Assembly (NCBI GenBank): GCA_905616445.1
Contig: CAJQSV010000004.1
Span: forward strand, 1 to 49,426
DNA from: an uncultured Pelagibacteraceae bacterium
GTDB lineage: Bacteria > Pseudomonadota > Alphaproteobacteria > Pelagibacterales > Pelagibacteraceae
Direction of reading: 5' to 3'
DNA: 49,426 bases
In this document: positions 18,204-26,589 of the stretch, piece by piece
How the letters are laid out: each line of letters starts with the position of its first letter
Numbering within the stretch: position 1 is the stretch's first letter
Notes under the pieces: model-generated
What the model was told of the DNA's origin: nothing
The model's input: only the letters and a program-made list of their open reading frames with translations
Database searches by the model: none
Translations under genes and position numbers: made by a program

Positions 18204-18653
18204 TAAAGTAAGTGCCTCTTGATCGAGAGGCTCGTCAATTTTGATGTCTTCTTCTTTGTTTTCTGTGGCATCCGGTGTAGTTGTTGCAAATTTTTTAATA
18301 TCTGGAACTTTTCTTGTTCTTTTTGAAGGCAGTATAGCTATTCCACTTTTGGAAATCTGACCTTTGTATAAACTTTCAAACTCATCATTCTCTTCTTCTT
18401 CAGTTTCTTCTTGTTGTAAATTTTCATCTGGCTCTTTACGAAGTCTTAAAACTGCACCTTTTTTTAAATCATCTACTAAAACTTTTCCCTCACCTATTTC
18501 TCTAAGAGAAATTATGGTTTTTTTATCATTATTTTCTGGGACTAACATTTGAACTCCAGCGTTTAACTGGGCTGTTCTCTCTTTTGCTAATAAAACTAAA
18601 TCGTATTGATTGTCAATTTTAGCCATACAATCTTCTACTGTAATTCTTGCCAT
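18147..18653 (-). CDS. rpoZ: DNA-directed RNA polymerase omega subunit with long acidic tail
   Basis: Omega subunit, which aids beta' folding and RNA polymerase assembly. The conserved core occupies about residues 1-70 (ARITVEDCMAKIDNQYDLVLLAKERTAQL). The following 100 residues are rich in Glu and Lys and of low complexity, and end in a repeated VKEE/AKEE motif encoded by 12-base units. The total of 168 residues is nearly twice the E. coli omega length; tails of this sort occur in Alphaproteobacteria. No spoT is beside it, unlike enterobacteria. Confidence 0.93.
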   Translation of the reverse strand: MARITVEDCMAKIDNQYDLVLLAKERTAQLNAGVQMLVPENNDKKTIISLREIGEGKVLVDDLKKGAVLRLRKEPDENLQQEETEEEENDEFESLYKGQISKSGIAILPSKRTRKVPDIKKFATTTPDATENKEEDIKIDEPLDQEALTLKEEVKEEVKEEAKEEVKE

Positions 18654-18693
18654 GATGAAGGTTGTGTATTCAATTAAACTTAATAATTCAAGT

Positions 18694-19914
18694 CTAATTT
18701 ACTAACTTTACGGGTTCTATGGTTTTTCTGAATAATATTAACAAAGATATAGACACAATAATGTAGCACCCACAAATAAGAGCTATATTTTCTATAGTAA
18801 AGCCACTGTCGATCAAAACACCAAATATTGCAGTTCCTAAGGCAGTTGAAAACACCATGAATGCAGTTGTTAGTGCTTTTATGCTGCCAATATATTTAAC
18901 ACCGTATATTTCCGCCCATGTAGATGATCCCAAGATATTACCAAATCCATTGGATATACCGATTAACCCTAGAAAAAAATATGCGGAGATTTCTTGCTTG
19001 CTATAAAATAAAACAACCATAGCTAACAATAAAGGAATATTCATAAAAGGAATTAATGTTCGACTTGTAAATTTATCAACTAGGAAACCAGATGAAAAAA
19101 GTGTGAAGATCGAAGCTATAGAATAGACCATGAAAGCTTTTGGGATTGTGTAAACTTCCCATAACTTAGAATCAGATATGAAAGATTGATAAACAGCCAT
19201 ACCAGTAAAAATCCAAGGCATGGCTAACATGTTGGATGAGATTATATAAAATCTATAATCTCTTAATACCTCGTTTCTTTTCCAGCTTTTTATTTTTATT
19301 TTATTTTTTATATTTTTTTCTAAATTACCCTCTCTAGACTCAAAATTTATTTTTTTGATTGTAAAATTTATTACTAGAGGTAAAATCAAAATTATCATTA
19401 TTGATATTCCCTGCCACACACTTCTCCATGAATAAATCGTTAAAAAATATATAATTAAAACTGGTAGAATAAATTCAGCTGTTGATAGACCAAACCAAAT
19501 TGCACTTAATGCCTTTCCTCTTGATTTTTCAAAATATCTTGAGATAGCTGTAGAAGATGTATGGCTCATTAGGCCTTGGCCAGAAAATCTCATTAAAAAA
19601 ATTCCAACGGCAAGAAAGTAAATATTATTAATCAAAGAGAAAAATAAAGTAGAAAGAAATAATAAAATAATAACGAAAAAAGAATAATTTAGTAGTCTAA
19701 AATCATCAATTTTTTTACCAGCCCATATGAATAATAAACTTGAAAAGATTGTAGCGATTGCATAAATACTACCAAATTGTCCATGCGTTATACCAAGCTC
19801 ATTTCTAATTGGTGCGTTAAATAATCCCAAAAAAAAACTCTGTCCAAAACTTGAAAAAAATGTAAATATAAATCCAAATATTATTATTTTTTTATTTAAA
19901 GAAAGATTAATCAT
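18694..19914 (-). CDS. Major facilitator superfamily transporter
   Basis: MFS carrier of 406 residues with about twelve hydrophobic helices and the central cytoplasmic loop near 200-215 (KNKIKIKSWKRNEV). An A-motif-like segment WAGKKIDDFR follows helix 2, and the second half has GFLVDKFTSR. The substrate is unknown. Its ATG is only two bases from the ATG of the divergent dehydrogenase gene (CATTTATG), so its promoter must lie inside that neighbour's coding region. No good alternative start downstream was found. Confidence 0.87.
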   Translation of the reverse strand: MINLSLNKKIIIFGFIFTFFSSFGQSFFLGLFNAPIRNELGITHGQFGSIYAIATIFSSLLFIWAGKKIDDFRLLNYSFFVIILLFLSTLFFSLINNIYFLAVGIFLMRFSGQGLMSHTSSTAISRYFEKSRGKALSAIWFGLSTAEFILPVLIIYFLTIYSWRSVWQGISIMIILILPLVINFTIKKINFESREGNLEKNIKNKIKIKSWKRNEVLRDYRFYIISSNMLAMPWIFTGMAVYQSFISDSKLWEVYTIPKAFMVYSIASIFTLFSSGFLVDKFTSRTLIPFMNIPLLLAMVVLFYSKQEISAYFFLGLIGISNGFGNILGSSTWAEIYGVKYIGSIKALTTAFMVFSTALGTAIFGVLIDSGFTIENIALICGCYIIVSISLLILFRKTIEPVKLVN

Positions 19915-19916
19915 TT

Positions 19917-20792
19917 ATGAGTTGCAAAGTTTCTTTCATTGGTTTGGGTGTAATGGGTTATCCTATGGCTGGATTTATATCAAAAGGTGGTCATGAAGTA
20001 ACTGTTTATAATCGTACAAAGTCTAAAGCCGAAAAATGGGTTAATGAATACAAAGGCAAAACTGCTAATACACCCGCTGAAGCCGCGAAAGATTCTGATT
20101 TTATTTTTACATGTGTAGGAAATGACAACGATCTTCGAGAAGTCGCTACTGGCAAGGATGGTTTGTTTAGTGCGGCAAAAAAAAATTCTATTTATGTCGA
20201 TAACACTACTGCTTCGGCAGAAGTTGCCAGAGAATTATATAAAGAAGCAAAAAACAAAGGTTTTCATTTTTTAGATGCGCCGGTTTCTGGCGGTCAAGCT
20301 GGTGCAGAGAGTGGAAAATTAACCGTAATGATTGGTGGTGACGAGGATGCTTTTAAAAAAGTAGAACCAGTAATTGCCTGTTATAGCCAGAAAGCAAAAT
20401 TGTTAGGCAAATCAGGAAGTGGTCAATTAACTAAAATGATGAATCAAATGTGCATTGCTGGGGCAGTTCAAGGTTTAGCAGAGGCTCTAAATTTTGGAAT
20501 AAATGCAGGTTTAAACATGGATGATGTTGTTGAAACTATTTCAAAAGGTGCCGCACAATCATGGCAAATGGAAAACAGATCAAAAACAATGGTGGCAGAT
20601 AAATTTGATTACGGTTTTGCTGTGGATTGGATGAGAAAAGATTTAAAAATTGCTATGGAAGAAGCAAAAAGAAATGGTTCGCCAGTTCCTGTTACTACTT
20701 TAATTGATAGTTTCTACGCTGAAGTTCAAAAAATAGGTGGAAACAGATGGGATAGCTCAAGTTTAATTGCTCTGTTAAAGAAAAAAAAATAA
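19917..20792 (+). CDS. NAD(P)-dependent beta-hydroxyacid dehydrogenase (HIBADH/GarR family)
   Basis: Cytoplasmic dehydrogenase of 291 residues. The N-terminal Rossmann motif FIGLGVMGYPMAGFISKGGH includes the usual GLGxMG. The substrate-binding APVSGGQAGAESGKL lies near 121-135, and the catalytic-Lys segment GSGQLTKMMNQM near 165-176. The family includes 3-hydroxyisobutyrate dehydrogenase, tartronate semialdehyde reductase and succinic or glyoxylate semialdehyde reductases, and the exact substrate is not resolvable. It is followed three bases later by a flavin-domain gene, probably co-transcribed. Confidence 0.9.
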   Translation: MSCKVSFIGLGVMGYPMAGFISKGGHEVTVYNRTKSKAEKWVNEYKGKTANTPAEAAKDSDFIFTCVGNDNDLREVATGKDGLFSAAKKNSIYVDNTTASAEVARELYKEAKNKGFHFLDAPVSGGQAGAESGKLTVMIGGDEDAFKKVEPVIACYSQKAKLLGKSGSGQLTKMMNQMCIAGAVQGLAEALNFGINAGLNMDDVVETISKGAAQSWQMENRSKTMVADKFDYGFAVDWMRKDLKIAMEEAKRNGSPVPVTTLIDSFYAEVQKIGGNRWDSSSLIALLKKKK

Positions 20793-20795
20793 TCC

Positions 20796-21401
20796 GTGGC
20801 AACAGAAGTAAATTACTACGAAGATTTCAATGAGATCAAAAAAAAGATTTGGGATCTTTTAACCAGCGCCGTAACAGAACGATCTTCAGAATTTAGAACA
20901 CCAGTATTTATTTGTGGTAATGACAAAGATTTAGATGGAAGAGTTGTTGTTTTAAGAAAAGCAGATCAAAAGAATAATTTCATTCAATATCATAGCGATA
21001 TTAGATCATCAAAAATAGTTAAAGTTAAAAGAAACCCAAATTGCTCAATTTTATTTTATGGTAAACAAGAAAAGATTCAGCTTAGACTTAAAACAGAATG
21101 CAAAGTGCATTTTAACGATGATATTACAAAAGAGTCATGGACGAAGACAGGCCATATCAGTAGAAAATGTTATTTGGTCACTAACGGACCAGGCACAGAG
21201 TCTGAAACACCTACTTCAGGCTTAGATGATAAATTTGATAATTTTAATTTCACCAAAGAAGAAAGTGAGGCAGGATATAAAAACTTTTGTGTAATTAGAT
21301 GTAAAGTTAAAAGTATTGAGTGGTTATACTTAGCTGCCAAAGGCCATCGTAGAGCTATGTTTGATTTAGAAAATAATAAAAAAAATTGGTTAGTTCCTTA
21401 G
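20796..21401 (+). CDS. Pyridoxamine 5'-phosphate oxidase-like FMN-binding split-barrel protein
   Basis: Protein of 201 residues resembling the PNPOx-like split barrel. The segments RTPVFICGNDKDLDGRVVVL, IQYHSDIRSSKIVKV and NPNCSILFYG match the FMN-binding core of general-stress or heme-utilisation type members better than true PdxH. The start is a GTG three bases after the dehydrogenase stop, with no Shine-Dalgarno visible and no early in-frame ATG, so translational coupling is likely. The function is unknown beyond flavin binding. Confidence 0.75.
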   Translation: MATEVNYYEDFNEIKKKIWDLLTSAVTERSSEFRTPVFICGNDKDLDGRVVVLRKADQKNNFIQYHSDIRSSKIVKVKRNPNCSILFYGKQEKIQLRLKTECKVHFNDDITKESWTKTGHISRKCYLVTNGPGTESETPTSGLDDKFDNFNFTKEESEAGYKNFCVIRCKVKSIEWLYLAAKGHRRAMFDLENNKKNWLVP

Positions 21402-21432
21402 TTTTTATCCTTTTTAAAAATTTCAACATAAA

Positions 21433-22785
21433 TTATTTAACACGTTCGTAATCTGAAACTGCACCTGATTTAGTTAAAAACCCACTGTTATCCCTGCTAC
21501 CTTGGGTCCATTTACAACCCGGACCAATATTTGGTATTTCATGAGGAGGTGCTCCTTCTGAAATTTTTTTATTCATCTTTTTTATAGTTTTTAAAATTTC
21601 AGGATGATTAAAATTTCCATATTCTTTTAAACACATGACTTTATAAGGATCGTATGAATTTTTTGATGTTGGTGTTAAATAAACGCTATCTGCAGTTTTG
21701 GGACAACCTTTTTCCTCATGAATATATGCTGGACCAGCTGTAAGTCCTGAGCCAAGATGTGTAGGTTTGTTTCCGTCGATATAGTGACCGTTTTTAACTC
21801 CTGGCACACATTCAAAACCTTGTCCTTGTGTGTGATACAATTCATGAATAGTAAGTTTTAACAATCTATCTTTTGCAGATGATTTACCACCTATAAAAGC
21901 AGACCCAACTCCAGGTCCTGCTTCACCATCGCCAGCGCTTCCTTTTATGTCTGCAAAATTAAAATAAATTTTTTTAGGATTGTTAAGTCCTTGCAACCAA
22001 AAATATGGGATTATGTTGTTGTTTGGGTGTTTAGTAATTTCTTTACTTTTTTTTGTTAGACGTATGAATGTGATATCAAGCTTACCATTTTTTCTATAAT
22101 CAAATTTGAATTTTTTACTTTTTCCATTAGCTAAAGGGTGTTTGGCTGTTTCTCTTACCATAACATCATTCAATTCGAGTAAGATACCTTCCATTTTTCC
22201 ATTAATATCCCACTCAAAGTCCTTTCTATCATCAGCTAACAAATAATTAAAATGAATTTGATAATCATCATTTGTATCAGGCTGATCTACAAAAAATCTT
22301 CCTGGTTTTTTATCTTCAGGTTTTATAAAAGGTTTAGAATATAGTGCTATTTTATTAGATAGTTTTGTATCACCAGTACCAGTAGAAAAATTCCAAACTA
22401 TTTTATCATTTACAAAATACAAAGAACATTCAGCAGTCTTGCTAATTTTATATTTCCTGATTTGTTTTGTACATTTTTTAAATAACTTTTCGTGGAGTTC
22501 ATCTGTTATTTCATCGGTAAATCGAGAATCCCAAACTGAATTATTGCTACCTCCGTCTGTATAAAAATAAAGAATATATTTTTTACCTATATTTTTCTTT
22601 TTTTTAATATTTTCTTCATACTGATTTTTTATTTGTGTTTGTATATCCGTGGGTACTTCTGATTGTCCTGCTTCTTTTAATCCAGCATTAACATCTGCTT
22701 GAAATAATAATATTAAAAAAAATGTAATAATTTTTTTTATGAATACTAGAGGTTTATTTTTTATACTTTTTAAAGTTTTCAACAT
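21433..22785 (-). CDS. Unrecognised secreted protein with an HExxHxxG zinc-protease-like motif
   Basis: About 450 residues, family not recognised. The N terminus is basic then hydrophobic (FIKKIITFFLILLFQ), with a probable cleavage after QADVNAG, so it is likely exported. A zincin-like motif HELYHTQGQGFE is found near residue 315. It matches HExxHxxG, but the third ligand position is Phe rather than His. Several Cys residues (ECVPG, GCPK, MCLKE, GCKW) may form disulfides. Starts at 22797, 22785 and possibly 22782 all overlap the upstream carbonic-anhydrase gene; I took the ATG at 22785. It could be a metallopeptidase of a new family or an inactive relative. Confidence 0.6.
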   Translation of the reverse strand: MLKTLKSIKNKPLVFIKKIITFFLILLFQADVNAGLKEAGQSEVPTDIQTQIKNQYEENIKKKKNIGKKYILYFYTDGGSNNSVWDSRFTDEITDELHEKLFKKCTKQIRKYKISKTAECSLYFVNDKIVWNFSTGTGDTKLSNKIALYSKPFIKPEDKKPGRFFVDQPDTNDDYQIHFNYLLADDRKDFEWDINGKMEGILLELNDVMVRETAKHPLANGKSKKFKFDYRKNGKLDITFIRLTKKSKEITKHPNNNIIPYFWLQGLNNPKKIYFNFADIKGSAGDGEAGPGVGSAFIGGKSSAKDRLLKLTIHELYHTQGQGFECVPGVKNGHYIDGNKPTHLGSGLTAGPAYIHEEKGCPKTADSVYLTPTSKNSYDPYKVMCLKEYGNFNHPEILKTIKKMNKKISEGAPPHEIPNIGPGCKWTQGSRDNSGFLTKSGAVSDYERVK

Positions 22786-23257
22786 AATGTCTTGCATTTT
22801 CTTTTATACCTTCAATCTCTTCATCTGTAACTTGCCTAATTACCTTGCCAGGGCTTCCAAGCACCAACGATCTCTCTGGAATAATTTTATTTTCAGTTAT
22901 TAACGCATGCGCTCCTATTATAGAGTTTTTTCCAATTTTAGCTTTATTTAGAATTGTTGAACCAATTCCTATTAAACAATCGTCTTCGATTGTGCATCCA
23001 TGAAGCATTACCATATGACCAACGGTAACACTTTTGCCTAGAGTTAATGGACAGCCTGGATCTGTATGAAATACACTTCCATCTTGAACATTTGATCCTT
23101 CGCCAATAGTTATAGGTTCTATGTCACCTCTGAGTACGACATTAAACCAGATATTGGCTTCCTTTTTTAAGATAACTTTTCCAATTAAAACTGCATTACT
23201 GGCAACCCAAGAATCTTTATGAAGTGTTGGAGTGTTTTTTTCAAAATTGTGAATCAT
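22754..23257 (-). CDS. Gamma-class carbonic anhydrase family protein (left-handed beta-helix)
   Basis: Hexapeptide-repeat protein of 167 residues, the usual length for the YrdA/CaiE/PaaY group. Repeats such as SNAVLIGKVILKKEANIW form a left-handed beta-helix. The three zinc-site histidines can be placed in GSVFHTD and VTVGHMVMLHGC. It may have carbonic anhydrase activity or serve as an acyl- or CoA-related accessory protein; many family members have no proven activity. Its last codons overlap the start of the exported HExxH protein. Confidence 0.9.
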   Translation of the reverse strand: MIHNFEKNTPTLHKDSWVASNAVLIGKVILKKEANIWFNVVLRGDIEPITIGEGSNVQDGSVFHTDPGCPLTLGKSVTVGHMVMLHGCTIEDDCLIGIGSTILNKAKIGKNSIIGAHALITENKIIPERSLVLGSPGKVIRQVTDEEIEGIKENARHYVENFKKYKK

Positions 23258-23319
23258 ATAATTGCTGTAATTTGATACTAAAATATTTATAATATTAATC
23301 CAAGAAAAAAACTTATTTA

Positions 23320-24411
23320 ATGTTTGTAATAATCACTCGAAATTTTCCACCTGATATTGGGGGTATTCAAAGTTTAATGGAAGGCCTTTCTAAAAGTTTA
23401 ACGAAACATGGACCAGTAAAAGTTTTTGCCGATGAGTGCCCAAATTCTAATGATTACGATCAAAATTCTAATTTAGAAATTCAGAGAGTTGGAGGATTTA
23501 AAATTTTTAGAAAATTTAGAAAAGCTTATGCAGTTAATCAATTTTTAAAAACTAATAAAGTCAAAGCTATCTTTTTTGATCATTGGAAAAGTATAGAATA
23601 TATAAATAGAGAATATTTGAATAAAAATTCTAATTTTTGTTTAATTCATTCAAAAGAAATTAATCATCCAATTGGTAGTGCTTTAAATTCTCGAATGAAT
23701 AAAGCGTTTAAAAAAGCTAACTTTATAGTAGCAAATTCTAACTATACAAAAAAATTAGGAATAAGCATGGGGCTGGAAGAAGAAAAAATAAATATTATAC
23801 ATCCAGGAACAAACTATCCAGTAGAAATTCATGACAAAAGTGTGTCAAAAGCAAAAGATATTTTTGGTTCAGCGTTTCCAAAAATTATTACTATCTCAAG
23901 ATTGGACAAGAGAAAAAGCCACCAAAATATATTTATGACTATCAAAAACTTAATACCTACTTACCCGGATATTAAGTACGTTTGTATTGGAGATGGAGAT
24001 GAAAAAAGCAATCTAGAAAGTTTAAGAAAACAGCTTAATATTGAGAAACAAATAATTTTTTTATCAAAGACTGAGGAAAATTTGAAAATAGCACTTCTTA
24101 ATGAATCTGATTTATTTTTAATGCCTTCAGTTGTTTATAAAAAATCTGTTGAAGGATTTGGAATATCTTTTATTGAAGCTGGTAGCTATGGGAAAGCATC
24201 AATAGGGGGTAAAGATGGTGGTCAAGCTGACGCAATCGAAGATGGAAAAACTGGATATCTTTGTGATGGTAATGATTTAAACTCCATCTATGAAACGGTT
24301 TTAAAAATTTTTCAAAACAATCAATATAAAGTTTTAGGTTTGCAGGCTAAAGAATTTTCTAAAAAATTTAAATGGAAAAATATTATCAAACAATACTTGA
24401 ATTTAATTTAG
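23320..24411 (+). CDS. Glycosyltransferase family 4
   Basis: GT-B fold glycosyltransferase of 363 residues. The N-terminal FPPDIGGIQSLMEGLSKSL is the typical acceptor-domain glycine loop of GT4. The donor domain begins near 185 (KIITISRLDKRKSHQN), and the EX7E motif EGFGISFIE lies near 280-290. It uses a nucleotide sugar, probably to build lipopolysaccharide or a related glycan. It is divergent from the carbonic anhydrase gene, and its end overlaps the convergent GT9 gene by nine bases. Confidence 0.92.
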   Translation: MFVIITRNFPPDIGGIQSLMEGLSKSLTKHGPVKVFADECPNSNDYDQNSNLEIQRVGGFKIFRKFRKAYAVNQFLKTNKVKAIFFDHWKSIEYINREYLNKNSNFCLIHSKEINHPIGSALNSRMNKAFKKANFIVANSNYTKKLGISMGLEEEKINIIHPGTNYPVEIHDKSVSKAKDIFGSAFPKIITISRLDKRKSHQNIFMTIKNLIPTYPDIKYVCIGDGDEKSNLESLRKQLNIEKQIIFLSKTEENLKIALLNESDLFLMPSVVYKKSVEGFGISFIEAGSYGKASIGGKDGGQADAIEDGKTGYLCDGNDLNSIYETVLKIFQNNQYKVLGLQAKEFSKKFKWKNIIKQYLNLI

Positions 24412-25335
24412 TACTTTTTTAATTTCTTCCATTACAATCTCAGTTTTGAGTAAACGTAAGTCTTTAACAGAAATAGGTTTAAATTTTTCTGACTCTATGC
24501 TGACTTTTTGTGCGGAAGTATGGCTGCCAAACAAAACTAAACCAGACTTATTCATGTGGCTACAAATGTGTGCGGGCCCAGTGTCATTTCCGATTATAAA
24601 ACTAGAGCCTTTTATTAAACTTATAAGCTCATTTATTTTTAAAGATTTTCCTTTATTTAGTATTACCTGGGCATTTAATAACCTGGACTCTTCAATTTCG
24701 TTAGGCCCGGGTGCAACAGCAATATCATATTTATTTCCATACTTAGCTTTTAGTTGAGAAACCAAGATAGGAAAGTAAGGCCATTTTTTAGTTATTAATT
24801 TTGGTGAACAAAAAGGGAAAATTAAAATATATTTTTTGTTAATATAATCTTTTGTAATGTATCTTATGTTGGTAACAGCCCAATTTAAATTTGATTTTTT
24901 AACATTTTCAGTTTTGACTCCACTTCTCTTAAGTTGAATTTCCATTCTTTTTAAAACTGGTTTTTTGTTGAAATCTGATTTTAATTGCCCTAATTCTAAA
25001 GTAGTTTCTGTTGAAGACCATTTTGCTTTTTTTACAATATACTTTCTATAAAATTTTGTTCTACTGGAGTTTTGTAAATCAAATACATACATAAAATTAT
25101 AAGGAGTTATCTTTTTTTTTAATTTATAAAGATATAATAAATTCCATCTAGGCAGTCTTCTGTCTATCAAAACTTCGTCTACGTAGGGACATCTACTCAT
25201 AAGATCATGATAATGGGGTGAGGTCAAAAGCACTACATGTGATTTAGAATAAGATTTTTTAATATCTTCAATAGCTCCGTTTGCCTGGATTAGATCACCG
25301 AGAGAACCGTGTTTTATAATTAATATATTTGTCAT
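24403..25335 (-). CDS. Glycosyltransferase family 9 (heptosyltransferase-like)
   Basis: GT-B enzyme of 310 residues similar to ADP-heptose:LPS heptosyltransferases. The N-terminal ILIIKHGSLGDLIQANGAI and the C-terminal nucleotide-sugar site IGNDTGPAHICSHMNK with GLVLFGSHT are diagnostic of GT9. It probably acts on the lipid A core or another surface glycan on the cytoplasmic face of the inner membrane. It is divergent from the DUF6165 gene, as often seen in LPS-core neighbourhoods of this group. Confidence 0.9.
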   Translation of the reverse strand: MTNILIIKHGSLGDLIQANGAIEDIKKSYSKSHVVLLTSPHYHDLMSRCPYVDEVLIDRRLPRWNLLYLYKLKKKITPYNFMYVFDLQNSSRTKFYRKYIVKKAKWSSTETTLELGQLKSDFNKKPVLKRMEIQLKRSGVKTENVKKSNLNWAVTNIRYITKDYINKKYILIFPFCSPKLITKKWPYFPILVSQLKAKYGNKYDIAVAPGPNEIEESRLLNAQVILNKGKSLKINELISLIKGSSFIIGNDTGPAHICSHMNKSGLVLFGSHTSAQKVSIESEKFKPISVKDLRLLKTEIVMEEIKKVLN

Positions 25336-25383
25336 TTTTTTAACTGTATAAATTTATTTTTATAGTATATTTAAAAAATTACT

Positions 25384-25779
25384 ATGGATAACAAATTAGA
25401 CAAAATATTGACCGAAATATCAGCAGGAGAACTAATAGACAAAATAACCATATTAGAAATAAAAAAAATAAAGATAAATGATAGTGAAAAACTTAAAGAT
25501 ATAGAAAAAGAACTATCTATACTTAATATCACTTTAAAAATGACAATACCTGACACAACTAAAATTCATGAATTAACTCACAAACTAAAATCTATTAATT
25601 TAAAACTTTGGGATATAGAAAATGGAAAAAGATTAGCAGAAAAAAATAAAAAATTTGATGAAAAATTTATTGAATTATCAAGAAGTGTTTATAAACATAA
25701 CGACGAAAGAGCTAAAATCAAACTAGAAATTAATAATATTTTAGGCTCTAATATTAGAGAAGTTAAATCTCATCACTAG
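25384..25779 (+). CDS. DUF6165 family protein
   Basis: Small charged protein of 131 residues. The N-terminal signature ISAGELIDKITILEIKK is, from memory, the hallmark of DUF6165, often found near LPS glycosyltransferases. The rest is predicted helical with heptad-like Leu/Ile spacing (coiled coil around 30-75) and no signal peptide or membrane segment. The function is unknown. It lies between a GT9 gene and the nitrilase gene and overlaps the latter's 3' end by 17 bases in convergent orientation. Confidence 0.8.
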   Translation: MDNKLDKILTEISAGELIDKITILEIKKIKINDSEKLKDIEKELSILNITLKMTIPDTTKIHELTHKLKSINLKLWDIENGKRLAEKNKKFDEKFIELSRSVYKHNDERAKIKLEINNILGSNIREVKSHH

Positions 25780-26566
25780 TTTTATTAAGACTTGGAATTT
25801 TTTTTCTTAAAATTTTTGAAATATTAGGATCAATATTTGCCGTGATGAAGCCTGTTCTTTTTTTTAATTCTTTCAATATTTGGCCATCCGGGGAGACAAT
25901 TAAAGAATGACCGTAGGTTTTTCTTTTGTTCCAATGTGTGCCGTATTGAGCGGGAGCAAATATATAGCAAAAATTTTCTATAGCTCTTGCTTTCAATAAA
26001 CTGTGCCAATGTTTTTTTCCTGTAGTTTCTGCAAATGCTGAAGGTACAGAAATAAACAAAGATCCTTCTTGAGACAGTTTTCTAAACATATTAGGGAATC
26101 GCACATCGTAACAAATCGATAAGCCTAATTTTCCCCAAGGTAAATCAGCAGTCTTGAGAGATGTCCCTGCAATAAATGTTTTTGACTCAAAATATTTTTC
26201 TTTTTGGCTTAATACCGCATCATACATATGTATTTTATCATAATAAGTGACAATCAATCCTTTGGAGTTTATTAGCACCGATCTATTTCTAATTTTATTT
26301 TTTTCTTTGATTAAAACACAAGTTAAAATCCATTTTTTATAACGTTTGGCTAGTTCTTGAATCCCTTTTAGATAAATATCTTTTTCCATAACAGTTGCAG
26401 TCTGAAGCAGTTGTTTTTTATTCAAGCCAAATAAAGAAGACGTCTCAGGTGTGATAATAAAATCTGTTTTTTGTTTTACAGCTTTTAAAATTAATTTTTT
26501 TGAAATACTTAGGTTTTTTCTAATATTTTTACCGGAACGTATTTGAATACAAGAAACTTTGAACAT
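25763..26566 (-). CDS. Carbon-nitrogen hydrolase (nitrilase superfamily, Nit1/Nit2-like)
   Basis: Amidohydrolase of 267 residues. The catalytic triad is visible: Glu in FIITPETS (near 42), Lys in YDKIHMYDA (near 112) and Cys in GLSICYDVRFPN (near 150). The region ARAIENFCYIFAPAQYGTHWN resembles the Nit1/deaminated-glutathione amidase or omega-amidase branch. It is the last gene of the polyamine/MTA run. An omega-amidase role in methionine salvage is conceivable, but the rest of that pathway is absent here, so this is only a guess. Confidence 0.88.
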   Translation of the reverse strand: MFKVSCIQIRSGKNIRKNLSISKKLILKAVKQKTDFIITPETSSLFGLNKKQLLQTATVMEKDIYLKGIQELAKRYKKWILTCVLIKEKNKIRNRSVLINSKGLIVTYYDKIHMYDAVLSQKEKYFESKTFIAGTSLKTADLPWGKLGLSICYDVRFPNMFRKLSQEGSLFISVPSAFAETTGKKHWHSLLKARAIENFCYIFAPAQYGTHWNKRKTYGHSLIVSPDGQILKELKKRTGFITANIDPNISKILRKKIPSLNKTSDEI

Positions 26567-26589
26567 ATAATGTAATAAATATTAAATAC

